This document shows positions 1 through 9,760 of a stretch of DNA of 25,462 nucleotides, in pieces. The DNA lies in contig MZNV01000496.1 of assembly GCA_002081555.1 (NCBI GenBank), positions 1-25,462 of the forward strand. Reading direction: 5' to 3'. Under the pieces are notes generated by a model. It saw nothing but the letters and a program-made list of their open reading frames with translations, had not been told where the DNA came from and made no database searches. The position numbers were made by a program, and so were the translations under genes. Numbering within the stretch: the first letter of the stretch is position 1; the number at the start of each line of letters is the position of its first letter. Source of the stretch: Protostelium mycophagum (lineage: Eukaryota > Evosea > Variosea > Protosteliida > Protosteliaceae).

Positions 1-116
1 CGACTGAGGCACATGCCTCAGCGCAGCCGCACGGTACTATACATGTTTTCGTGCACATGTTTGAACTTTCCAAGATATACACCATTGTAGATCCTTGAAT
101 CGTGATTAAATTCCAG
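1..116. other. Left edge: unresolved dynein intron or exon
   Basis: The dynein gene must continue leftwards. The first recognised exon is preceded by an acceptor-like ATTCCAG ending at 116. I could not match the first 116 bases to a dynein exon; they are probably mostly intron, possibly with a few exon bases at the far left. Confidence 0.3.
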
Positions 117-1741
117 GTAAATTGATCCCGCCAATTATCGGGAAACAAGTCGTCTGTTTTGTGGATAATATAGATTCCCCGAAATTGGACAGGTTCGGAT
201 CATGTCCTCCAAGAGAGCTCTTGAGACAATTTTTGGACCACGGTGGTTGGTTCGACCTGAGAGAGAGAGTAAGTAACTAAAGTCAGTTGTTGATGTGATG
301 GAATGTTGATTGTCCCTTAGGTATTCAGAGAAGTGCAGGACCTCACATTGATCACGGCAACTGGACCGCTGAATGATTTGAGCAAGATGAACAACAGATT
401 TTTGAGACATTTTAACACCGTGACATGTCTTGACCTCGATGACCAAACTCTACAATGTGAGTCAATCCCTCAACATCACTTTTAATATTCTTTTTGCAGC
501 CATTATCATTCGAATTTCTGCAGATTCGTGATACAAAGATTTGTTTCCCAAAAGAGATACATAATCTTGAAATCTCACAAGAATAGATATCATTATGACA
601 GTCCTCGAAGCAAACGCACCTAGGATGCACCCGGGTGTGAAAAAACTGATTGAGAAGGTGGCAGAATGTACTGTCGCTCTTCTCCATAGTATCTCGAATC
701 AATTTACACCAACAATAGCACAGCCTTATTATGTCTTCTCTGTCAGAGAGATATGGAAAATAATCAAAGGTAATACCTTGAGGAATTCAAAGATACTGAG
801 ATCTTAGGGGTTGTGTACGCTTTCTATCAACTAAGCAGTGTGACTGTTGTACAACTGACCAGGTTATGGTTCCATGAATGTCTACGCGTCATGTGTGACA
901 GGTGATGACGTCACATGTCGAAAACATCTGAAAAGCCCAGGCTGTCCACAAACGCACACAAAAAATGGCTGACACAACATCTCTTAGAGATGACGAGAGA
1001 TCAACTCGGCGCTGATATTTCCAACTTGAACGAGAAGATGTTATACGCAGAAATGAATCCAAACACATACGAAGAGGTGATTCTACAGTGTTGTAGATCA
1101 TTCTTATATGATAGGTATCTTCCCCAGAGAAATTGGTGACATTCATGAGGCATCATCTTAACGAGTACAATTCACATACAAGCAAACCTATAGACATCTA
1201 CCTGTTCAGAGACGCCGTGGCTTCACTGACGAGGTCATCTATTTTTTGTATCATACTGTATTTATAAATTATGCAGGTTATTGAGAATAATAAGACATCC
1301 TCAAGGGAACGCGCTGCTGTTGGGAACAGGTGGAAGTGGAAGGAGTTCACTCGCTCGACTCGCTGCTTCCATGGCTGATTTCGAACTGTTTGAGGTTCAA
1401 ATTTTGAATTTTCATTTTGGCGGGAAACTGAAGAATCTCAGATATCACTTTCTCAATCCTACGACCAAGCCGACTGGGTCGATGACATGCGCAAGATCGT
1501 CAGAATGACAGGTGTTCAGGGTAAATCCGTCCTCTTTATTTTCCGAGACTCCCAGATCCTCTCCGAAACCTTTTTGGAAGACGTGAACAACTTGATCCAT
1601 GGAGGACACATACCCACTCTCTTTGGAAGGGAGGAGATCGAGGCTTTGACACAAGCCTTCATAGGTGGCCCTGCCAATAAGGGCAACCACACTCTGAGCA
1701 GATTACACGTCGATGTGGTCTACCACAAATTTAGAGAAGAG
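117..1741 (+). CDS. Dynein heavy chain, axonemal type, partial (AAA3 to AAA4)
   Basis: This is the motor part of a dynein heavy chain, the ATPase that moves along microtubules in cilia and flagella. Inferred exons are 117-268, 321-456, 587-769, 808-901, 941-1076, 1115-1233, 1277-1394 and 1442-1741; all joins keep frame. The first exons carry the AAA3 stretch FVDNIDSPKLDRFG followed by LLRQFLDHGGWFD, which is axonemal rather than cytoplasmic in style. Then come YYVFSVREIWKI and RLWFHECLRVMCDR. AAA4 starts near 1290 with a P-loop GTGGSGRSS (about 1327-1353) and continues with FEISLSQSYDQADW and VLFIFRDSQI. The gene enters from the left. After the exon ending at 1741 a good donor (GTGAGC) follows, but no later dynein exon (rest of AAA4, stalk, AAA5-6) is in the window: a tRNA gene and an opposite-strand gene come next. 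It is therefore truncated at the 3' end, either a broken copy or an assembly join. No internal stop was seen in the exons. Confidence 0.88.
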
Positions 1742-1805
1742 GTGAGCATGACTTTTGTGTGTGCAATTGATTTGGGTGGACGAGAGCGTTGTAGATGACA
1801 CGTCA

Positions 1806-1876
1806 GCTCGTGTGGTATAGTGGTAGCACTTCAGATTGTGGCTCTGACGACGGCGGTTCGATTCCGCCCGCGGGCA
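1806..1876 (+). tRNA. tRNA-His (anticodon GTG)
   Basis: A complete 71-base cloverleaf. The acceptor stem GCTCGTG (1806-1812) pairs with CGCGGGC (1869-1875), using two G-T wobbles, and is followed by discriminator A at 1876. The anticodon stem TCAGA/TCTGA (1831-1835, 1843-1847) encloses loop TTGTGGC with anticodon GTG at 1838-1840, which decodes histidine. The T stem GGCGG/CCGCC encloses TTCGATT. The internal promoter boxes are present: A box TGGTATAGTGG (1813-1823) and B box GGTTCGATTCC (1855-1865). The D stem has one A-C mismatch (1817 with 1827). No CCA is encoded, as usual in eukaryotes, and no intron is seen. A run of five T at 1881-1885 is a good RNA polymerase III terminator. Confidence 0.93.
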
Positions 1877-1880
1877 TGAA

Positions 1881-1885
1881 TTTTT
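1881..1885 (+). terminator. RNA polymerase III terminator of tRNA-His
   Basis: Five consecutive T start four bases after the last tRNA base. This is the standard minimal Pol III stop signal. Confidence 0.7.
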
Positions 1886-1889
1886 AAGT

Positions 1890-1895
1890 TTTATT
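1890..1895 (-). promoter_or_regulatory. Poly(A) signal of the GH79 gene
   Basis: AATAAA read on the minus strand, about 18 bases after the TAA at 1913-1915. The cleavage site would fall close to or inside the tRNA-His gene, which is transcribed towards it. Confidence 0.5.
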
Positions 1896-1912
1896 CCTAA
1901 TTGTTTAATTCT

Positions 1913-3985
1913 TTATTCCATTGGTGCTGTTTTATAAGGCACAGTTATGAGCACAGCAGAGGCAGGACGCACAACAAAAGAGAATTTGTAAACGCCATCT
2001 TTAACAGAGGCTTGAATACTCTTAAATTGGACTTCTCCCTGCAAGATTAAATTATAAATCTGAGATGATCACATGATGATCACCTGAGGCTTTCCATCTT
2101 TGCTCCCGTCAAAATACTGTCCTGCCACTTTAATGCCACTGGTTGTTGTGTATGATGGTGCATTCATGGTATATAATCTGAACCTCCGTCATTTTTCTCC
2201 TGAAATTGAAATTGTGCGTCACCTCGCTTCAACCTTTCCATAATTTGGCAAATCTTTTTCACTGAAAGACAAGACTGCAGGTACGTCCCTCCTAGAATCC
2301 AAGTTCTTATTGATGAGCACACATCTGATCTCGAAGGTGACCTCATCTACAACACACCAATTCTTGATGAGTGAATCAGAAGTGGAGTAATCTGAGGAAA
2401 TTATTTTGATATGTCCAAGCAGTGGATATCTTACCGGCGTGTATGGTGGTGAATCCAGAAGGTCCAGAAATATATCCAAAGAAATAAAGAGAATGATAAA
2501 GTGGCATCACGGAGGGGATGTCGGTGTCATTAAATTTGACAAAATTATAAGGCGCTGAAAAAATTCAGCAAACTACAATCATTCAGACTCACCATTCTTG
2601 TGTGCGTGCCAATTTGATCCAGAGAAATTATAATGTGCTAAACTCATCATCCTATTTCGAGGTAAATCATCATGAGGAGATAACATCTTACCAGTCAAGA
2701 GCCCAAAGAGCAGCACCAAAAGTATCACTTACACCCGAATGTCCTGAACAAGACACAGAGTTGGTCTCTCCCATGGATAAATCGCGTCCTATTTTTATAG
2801 CATATTTCGCGTACCTGATGTGATGAATAATCCATATAAAACTCTAAATATTCACTTAGAATTTGCCGCGATTCTTGCAGTGCCGGAAGAGTCATCCATC
2901 AGCTGAGATAAAGTGGGATCATTGTTACAAGCGGTGAGAGGATATGCGTGTATCGAATACCGGGGGCAATACTATAAATAGCATCAATATGCTGGATTTA
3001 ATGTGAGATTCACCTCTGACTGTGTGTCCATGTACTTTGGTAATGTCTGCATGAACTTTGCTATTCCAGCATATGTTGCTCTATTTGTATAAGTTATTGT
3101 GGATGTCTCAAGAATGTCTTTACCCCTGGAATTCGGTGTCCTCATATTGATGCTTCAATTGTTTCGCGTACAACCTATTATTTTATTCAAATATTAATAA
3201 AACAACACTCACCCAAATTCTGAAGTGTATTCTGGTTCTGACCATGTTTTGTTCCTGATCCCATTGTTGGGAAATAAGTCTGGCTCATTGCCAACCTCAA
3301 CACTTTCCACATGCGATCTCTCTGTAGGTCCTCAGTATATTCTTAAACAGAATTGGGATTCTGGAATATTACTGATGAAGGTATTTATCGCCTCGAGGTG
3401 TCGCTTGGCATGGTAGGGACTTTTGGGATCCAAAAAATTTAGCCCCAAGATCAACTTTCCATCAAGCCTTTCTGTGACGAGTTCAAGGACCTCCAAATCA
3501 GACTGAGTGATGCTGTCATGTCTGTTAACGTGATTCTGGTTACATCAATTGCCACGTATGCACCCACTTGTATTGTATGAATTTGGGGGGAACGAGATCT
3601 AACTTGGGATTATAGAAGGAGTAATCTGCAGAGTTTCCTCCAATCCTTAGAACTAGTCAAAATCAGAATTTATTGGGCATAGTGCTTCTTTGATTTTACG
3701 ACAAATAGAGTCAGAAATACGTCTCAGAATTGAGAACTCACTTGGTGCGGCACCGGTCATATTTTTCAGGTTTTGGAGGAGATTGATCATGGAAGGCCTG
3801 ACTACTCCACCATGAGGCCCGAAGAAATCTTGGACAAGGTCCCACTCCACAGAGAAGCTTGTGAAGCGGTGAGGTATGGCAGGTCTGGACGTAGGTTGTT
3901 TGTTCTTGAGTCTGATCTCAATGTTGGCCTCCACAAGGAAGACGAGGAGACCAAATGAGAGAATGAACGCGAGGAGCGAGCTCAT
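1913..3985 (-). CDS. Secreted glycoside hydrolase family 79 (beta-glucuronidase/heparanase-like)
   Basis: A secreted enzyme that should cleave glucuronic acid or related sugars from glycans, about 500 residues from 13 inferred exons. Exon 1 (3742-3985) starts with a signal peptide (MSSLLAFILSFGLLVFLVEA), then FTSFSVEWDLVQDFFG and NLLQNLKNMTGAAP. After an 89-base intron (3653-3741) comes LRIGGNSADYSFYNP, the substrate-pocket motif of the family. Later exons give LDGKLILGLNFLDPKS, then VEVGNEPDLFPNNG, whose Glu in GNEPD is the expected acid/base. GRDLSMGETNSVSCSGHSG follows; the Glu in GETN is the expected nucleophile, followed by VSDTFGAALWALDW. The C-terminal beta domain ends with MNAPSYTTTSGIKVAGQYF. 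Both catalytic residues are present, so the enzyme is probably active. The protein may help digest food glycans or remodel the cell coat (inference). GH79 membership is strong; the exact substrate is not decided. Confidence 0.9.
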
Positions 3986-4632
3986 CTTTTGTCGATTATG
4001 TTTGTGAAGACGACAGTGTTCTCTACACTGCGGATTTGCGCAGATATCATATCTACATTTTTGAGCTGCTTAGAAGCTTGCTTTCATAACGAAGAAGGAC
4101 TCAGCTCGTCTGGGTCAGTCTCGTACTCTGCTCTTGACTTTCGTTTGAGAGAAATCAAGTCTTTAAACTTGCCCGCAGCAACAGATTGGCGTGATAAGAA
4201 AATGCACTTTTAAATGGCGTCGCGGCTCTTGTCGGTTCAGAGGGAAAATGATTAATTCTCTCCGAGCGTGCAGGGTTCGAACCGAGATGGTTGCAATGTG
4301 ATGTGAAATTGATTTAAAGTGACTCCTGAACAGTTGACACATTCGAAGCAGCTGATTACAACCATCTTTTTTAAGATATCATGGTTTGGGCGAGCTCGCC
4401 ATCTGTCATCCATAAACAAAAAATACAATAAAATAAATGCAATATTTTAAATTTAGTCAGATTCCCACAAAAACAAAGCCGGCAATTAACGTGTTTATTA
4501 CCGAGAACTGAGGGAATCGGGACCAAATCCTGCATATTCAAAACTCATTTTGTCTTTTCTTCTTTTTAGCGGTTTTTGTGTCCAGGAACGGGTAACTACA
4601 ATGAATTTCTCCGAATTTCCGGCGAGAGGAAC
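3986..4632. other. Divergent intergenic/promoter region
   Basis: About 650 bases between the starts of the GH79 gene (minus) and the sphingosine kinase gene (plus). It should hold both promoters and the 5' leaders. A pyrimidine-rich stretch ending in TTTTTAG at about 4553-4569 could be the acceptor of a leader intron of the kinase gene. The short open frames here match nothing I recognise and were not called. Confidence 0.5.
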
Positions 4633-7148
4633 ATGAACACATCCACAACAGAGACACTGCTCTTTAAGAATGAGCCTATCTCTCCCAAAATAACAGAAAA
4701 TGGTTTTAGTTGGACTGATCTTCCACATAGCTTTCATCATCACAGTCATGCCCTGAAAGGTGGATTAGAACACCATTGATAGTCACTGACTCCATCCAGA
4801 ACCATTACAGATGCAATCGAATCCAATCGTTCATTTTCTGTCTTTTGAGGATATGATTGGGGTGGAGGTGCGATCGTCCTTTGATTATCTTTTACGTCGT
4901 CATCGCGAGAGTTGGAGTCTTTGATTCCCCGCCTCATCCCAATTGTGTCAGATGATTTGCAATTTTCTGCATCGATTCATGGATTGACTTTCAACAGCTG
5001 CATCACAAGTTTCCTTCTTGTTTTGTCGTCTACACATTTGAGAAGCCATTCAAGACTCTGACAGAACCCGTCGTAATACAAAAACATCTCAGAAAGGAGA
5101 AGAGAAAGAGAGGTGTTTATCCTTTTGTGGCAAATGACAGGACAGCTGCAGAGGTATTTTTCATTAATACCAGATTATTAAGGCTCATTTTTAAGATATT
5201 GAGGTTCTCGACGTGACATTTTCTTTGTCTTTTTATCATCATCATTACAAAATCAATCATCCAAATTTTAGAAATCAATTCGAGACAATTATTTTTTTGA
5301 TGTCCTCAGATTTGGATAGAAAAAATAAAGAGGGCCCTTCATGGAATTTCTGATGGAGGTAGGATTTCAATTTTGGATGAGGGAAATCGTTGTGAATATA
5401 ATATACAGAGATCATGCCTGTACGTAAGTTGATTGTACTGGGAAATCCGCATGGCGGGAACGGATCAGCCATAAAGATATGGTCCAGCCTGTACACCATG
5501 TTTGACATCGCTGGAATCCACGTGGATTTCATAAGTAAGTTTAACGCATCTACAACGATTCTACTATCATAGAGGAATGAAATGACGATATTTACTGATG
5601 ATGTAGAGACGACGCATGCGGGTCACGCCTCGGAGATTGGGGAAACGTTGGACTACATGAGTGTAGATGGGGTTGTTTGTGTCAGTGGGGATGGTCTCCT
5701 CTACGAAGTGGTGAACGGAATTATGAAACGGAAAGACTGGAAGAAAGTGATGGAAAAAATCCCGCTTGGCATTATTCCAGGAGGTTTGTTGTCTTTGCAC
5801 ATCCATATGTGATATCACAATATCACACAAATGATATCACATACACACATATGATCATAAATATGACGTCACAAGGTTCATCAAACGGACTGGCCGCTTC
5901 TATCGGTTGCAACGACCCGATGCAAGCCGCCTTCAATATCATCAAAGGTTAGACATCCTCCACATCATCAATGACCTCCACAGGAAATGATTACCCTCTT
6001 GATCTCTTCACTTGTCTACATTCTGGAGACCAAACCGCCTTCGGGTTTTTGTCCTTAACTTGGGGATTGATTGCGGATATCGATTATGAATCTGAGAAGT
6101 ACAGATTTCTAGGAGGTAATCATAATATGGACATTATATTATTCACATCATTCATTTGAAATCAAATAGGTACGAGACAGACGGTGGTCGCCACGATGAA
6201 AATGGCAGGACCGACTGTCTCTTATGCAGGGAAAGTGAGTCCAGAAACAAGAGTGAAATATAGTGATAATGAATAGATCACTTATCTATTGGCGTCTGAT
6301 GCTGAGGGAACACCTATCCATTCCAAATTGAATAATGTGAGGGAGTTCTGACATTTTATACTTATATGATTAGAAAGAAGATGACGATGAGATATGGCAC
6401 GGACCACCACTCCATTTCATAAACAGAGACGGATTTAACGCTGAGGTGAGGAAACTTTGTAGGTGCTTATAAATGAAATTATGTATAGATTTTGCCGAAA
6501 TGTCAGAGTGTAGAGGGGGACTTTACGTTTTTTTTGGCATCTAATGTACCCAGAATTGGTGACGATATGCTCTTATCACCTAAAGGCGATCTCGTACGTA
6601 ATATCATCTCTCTACAATCTCACCCCTTTGTACATCTGATGATAACAGTCCGACGGCAATATTGACCTCATATTCGGAATGAGGCAGTCCAAATTGACGA
6701 TAGCGAAAATTCTACTCGGTATTTCAGACGGAAACATCGAACAATGCTCAGGCATCAATTACCATAAAGTCAAGGCTTTCGTTTTAGAACCCCGTCTACA
6801 ACGAGGTGATCATTTATACCCTCTTTCCATGATATTGAAGGAAGTAGGTACCATCATGATCGATGGAGAAAGAGCGAATGTAGACAGGGTGAGTCAACAT
6901 GATGTCAACTCTTTGACACGTGACAGGTTTGCATCGAGATGCACCCCAGTATGTCCAGATTGTTCATGGCATTCGACCAAAAATATAACTCTTGTTCTTA
7001 CATGCAGAGAGAAAATTCAGTGAATGTACCACCTTCAAGTGAGAACATTATGGGATCACCTGGAGAGAAGCATAGGCTAAAAAGTATCGCTGAAGCGATG
7101 AGGAAAAGAACACACGGAAAACATGAAAACCAATCGACCATCATATGA
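4633..7148 (+). CDS. Sphingosine kinase (lipid kinase, DAGK catalytic fold)
   Basis: Phosphorylates sphingoid bases to the signal lipid sphingosine 1-phosphate. Conserved blocks, in order: KLIVLGNPHGGNGSA (from 5426), the nucleotide-binding VVCVSGDGLLYEVVNGI (about 5670-5720), LGIIPGGSSNGLAAS (split by an intron ending about 5873), WGLIADIDYESEKYRFLGG (about 6061-6117), and the C-terminal IDGERANVDR followed by VCIEMHPSMSRLF. The catalytic domain is certain. Upstream, exons give a plausible PH-like lead-in: LSFEDMIGVE, then SCFVVYTFEKPF and GVYPFVANDRTAAE (ends 5153), then IWIEKIKRALHGISDGE (5310-5358), joined in phase to the exon at 5409. The start at ATG 4633 is the least sure part; the next usable ATGs are 4813 and 5414. 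The end is at TGA 7146-7148. The glycine loop reads GGSSN rather than the more common GGSGN. Ceramide kinase is the alternative, but the WGLIAD-ESE block favours sphingosine kinase. Confidence 0.9.
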
Positions 7149-7443
7149 TCAATATAATATTTATCAATTTAAATTTGCTCTTCTTTTTATTTCTGAATCT
7201 TGAGAAGCGAAGGATTCAGACGAGGCAAAGTAGTTCCTTGAGCTTAAGAGGTAATCCTAATATATATTAAATAGCCAGTGAGAAATATTAGGCATTGTTA
7301 AGGCTCACTCCACCACAAACCTTCTGAAAATAGGTTCTTCGGGAAGTTTTATTTCCCCGAAATTCTCGTCGGAGAAATTGTTCTTGGAATTCCACAAAGG
7401 AGAGCGAATCACCATTCTGATCTGTACCAAAAAGACGAACCAT
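7149..7443. other. Intergenic between sphingosine kinase and CDGSH-b5 genes
   Basis: AT-rich, with ATATATTAAATAG near 7260 that could be a promoter element. The frame of the next gene is open back to about 7328 but has no ATG before 7444. A minus-strand open frame (7305-7601) with a hydrophobic stretch covers part of this region; it overlaps the well-supported CDGSH exon and was not called. Confidence 0.4.
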
Positions 7444-8198
7444 ATGACCACCATGCAGAGTGAGGCAAATACATGTGAACCGGCCAGACACCGACGAAAG
7501 AATAAGTCCACATCGACAAATACTATCTCAATAACCGCACCGATGAATGTGGATATAGAAGATATAATGGACCGAACGGCAGGAGTCCACAGTATATGCA
7601 CATGTCAACAGTCTGCCTCTTATCCCAAATGCGATGGAACACATGAGACATTCAATAGAGAGACAGGGTCTTCCATGAGGCCATTGGTCGTCAAAATAAC
7701 TCGTCCAGCCCCCTCAGTGGACATGCAGACACAAACAGAACCCCAAGAGACAGAAGAAACTAAACAGATACAAACAGCGGAGGAGGATGAAATTCAAGTG
7801 CAACCTCAGACACCGAGAACGATAGTAGCCGTAAATCATAAGCAAATCGTTGCGGAGTGGACTTTAGAAGAGGTACATTTTCGATACTCACATTTATCTG
7901 AATCATCCAAGGTTGCAGCACACAACACAGCAGATGACTGTTGGATGATAGTCCACAACAAAGTCTACGATGTCACTGCCTACTTTGAGTACCATCCAGG
8001 AGGCAAGAAGGCGCTTATAAAATTCGCCGGCAGAGACGCCACAGAGAATGTTCAGGTAATCAGATCTATTCTTGTGCGCACTAGAATTATTCTAATGTTG
8101 ACCAGTTTCATTCTGACAAAATGCTATTCTTATTAAATAAATACTTCTACGTCGGTCGAGTGAAGGGGACAAAAGATCAACAATGTAACATCATTTGA
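7444..8198 (+). CDS. CDGSH iron-sulfur (mitoNEET-like)/cytochrome b5 fusion protein
   Basis: One protein of about 221 residues with two redox modules. Residues about 37-80 form a CDGSH domain: NVDIEDIMDRTAGVHSI, then CTCQQSASYPKCDGTH, which has all three Cys and the His that bind a [2Fe-2S] cluster in the exact consensus spacing, then RPLVVKI. The part before it matches the mitoNEET outer-membrane type. A low-complexity acidic linker rich in Gln, Glu and Thr follows. The C-terminal part is a cytochrome b5 haem domain: WTLEEV, then AAHNTADDCWMIV, VYDVTAYFEYHPGG, AGRDATENVQ and FHSDKM. The two haem-binding His are in HPGG and FHS, 22 residues apart. Inferred exons are 7444-7872, 7912-8055 and 8106-8198. 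The first intron (39 bases) is in frame and could be missed. No membrane helix was found after the chosen ATG; an upstream exon could still supply one. Confidence 0.87.
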
Positions 8199-8498
8199 GA
8201 GGACGACCAGACCAACACCTTCAATTATGATGAGACAAGATCTCGAGGAGCCCAACCACATAGAATTTATTGTGATAAAACACTTGGGGCTTAATCAATC
8301 TTTTTGTTTCTGAGGTTGTAAGTAAAGTCGACCATCAGCTGGCTTTTTGTCATCAAAACCAACTTGAGGGAAAGTTAATATCCAGCACGACAACAGTTGA
8401 GTCAAAGTCCTCTTATGACAGAAAAGAATCTTGATCGTTTCAAACCATCAGCAAGAAAATAAAATAATTATTTCAAGAACTGGTTCTGCTTTAGATGT
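8199..8498. other. Convergent intergenic region
   Basis: About 300 bases between the 3' ends of the CDGSH-b5 gene (plus) and the TXNDC9 gene (minus). It must hold both polyadenylation sites. On the minus strand there is an open frame of about 50 codons ending at TGA 8295-8297, with a protein-like tail (QVGFDDKKPADGRLYLQP). It has no clear ATG and no family match, so it is only a possible extra exon or small gene. Confidence 0.35.
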
Positions 8499-9259
8499 TC
8501 AATCGTCATCACTTTCTGAATCTTCATCTTCAGAGTCGTCCTTCTTCTTGCTGAATCCAAATATAGATTTTTTCTGTGGTACATCCTCAGGAGCGTCGAT
8601 TACCTGTGCACCTCTTAATATTATTTCTCTTCTAAATAAAGGAATCGCACAAAATAATTGGAGATGATGAAAAATAAATACTCACTCCCACGGCAGCGAG
8701 TCTGTTCTCAAGAGTTCTGGTCTTGAAATCATCTGTATTTCCAAGCTCATCAAAACCTACGATTCTATCCGCTGCCTGACTGTCTATAAAAGAGATGACA
8801 CAGGGAAGTGTTTTGATACCGAGTCGTTCCACACAAAAGGGGGTATTCTCTACATTGACTTTGATGAATTTGGTCTCAAAATGATTGGGTGCGATGTTCT
8901 GAGTTAATCAGATCCAATCAGAGATTACATTTTCTGACCAGATCCTGATCTTACCTTCAAATGATGATCCATGATCTTGCACCGAGTGAATGACTCGTGG
9001 AAAAAATGGCAGACTACTTTTTTTGTCTTGGTAGAGATGTCTAAAAACTCTTTATCTGTTGCAATTTCTGTATATGTTCCATGTCCACTTTCTTTTAGAG
9101 CCCTTGCTTTGAGTGCTCTGATGATGTTAATGATGAACTTGTGCCGTTCACTCACTCCTTTTTGAGCTGTGCTATTCTAATCTCACGGTAGTTTCCAAAG
9201 AGATTTTCATCATCTAAGGCATCGATTTCATCGTCCAAACTCCTCTCTTCTTCTGTCAT
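8499..9259 (-). CDS. TXNDC9/PLP3-type phosducin-like thioredoxin-fold protein
   Basis: A cofactor of the CCT/TRiC chaperonin in folding of tubulin and actin (known for the family). Four inferred exons (9156-9259, 8955-9117, 8686-8898, 8499-8603) sum to 585 bases, an exact multiple of three, giving 194 residues. The N-terminal helix is acidic (SLDDEIDALDDENLF), then ESGHGTYTEI and KKVVCHFFHESFTRCKIMDHHLK. The thioredoxin part continues with FETKFIKVNVENTPFCVERL, then VGFDELGNTDDFKTRTLENRL, a family signature. The redox CxxC motif is absent, as in TXNDC9. The C-terminus (KKKDDSEDEDSESDDD) is the expected acidic tail, a likely casein kinase 2 target. The start at ATG 9259 is tentative: human-type members have a longer N-terminus, and an extra upstream exon is possible. 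Confidence 0.9.
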
Positions 9260-9696
9260 GTTGGTTATGTGATCGTGATCAAAGCGGAAAGCAAAAATAG
9301 CAACATTTTTCCAGAGACAACTTGTGATCGCGAGTTGCAAAGCAACCAGTGAGCGACTTCGTTTGAGGGATTGATTCACAGAAGAGAACGAGGGAACTTC
9401 GAATTAGGTGGAAGAAACTCAAATGAATTAATAACAGTGATGACATTAGAAAACTTGTCTTTATATAATCATTCCAGATGTTTTCCTTCACCTTAATATG
9501 ATCAGATTATGATTGAAAATAACATCATCTTCTATTGCGATGTTGAATCAGTGCGTGAATAATAGTCAACACGAGTTTCAGTACCCAATGCTTCGAATAA
9601 TTTCAAATCATCATGTGAGGATAAACCAAAGAGAGGAAGTTTTCTGTACCTTTTGGATCTGGGGATTGTGAAGAGAAGGAAAAATGAATGTTGGTG

Positions 9697-9718
9697 CGAT
9701 ATCTTGTGTAAGATATCG
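9697..9718. repeat. Perfect inverted repeat upstream of USP14
   Basis: CGATATCTT, then loop GTGT, then AAGATATCG: nine-base arms with no mismatch, about 85 bases before the USP14 start codon. It could be a dimeric transcription-factor site or a hairpin. Confidence 0.6.
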
Positions 9719-9742
9719 TAGCCTGATAATTGGCGTTCTACA

Positions 9743-9760
9743 CACGTGCAGTGACGTCAC
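9743..9760. promoter_or_regulatory. E-box and CRE-like site before USP14
   Basis: CACGTG at 9743-9748 and the bZIP-type palindrome TGACGTCA at 9752-9759, centred about 50 bases before the ATG. The positions suit core-promoter regulation by bHLH or bZIP factors. This is pattern recognition only; no binding is shown. Confidence 0.4.

Noticed and set aside
3998-4213. A small plus-strand protein starting 13 bases from the GH79 start codon.
   Set aside because: No family likeness, no room for a promoter, and it lies over the GH79 leader region.
4257-4300. A second tRNA suggested by GGGTTCGAACCGAG.
   Set aside because: Only the T-loop-like palindrome is present. No matching T stem, anticodon arm or acceptor stem could be drawn on either strand.
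4498-4937. Minus-strand open frames opposite the first sphingosine kinase exons.
   Set aside because: No frame-consistent splice join between them and no family match; the plus strand gives a joined frame leading into the kinase.
7305-7601. A 98-residue hydrophobic minus-strand open frame.
   Set aside because: It is antisense to the CDGSH exon, whose metal-binding motif is unmistakable; hydrophobic antisense frames are common.
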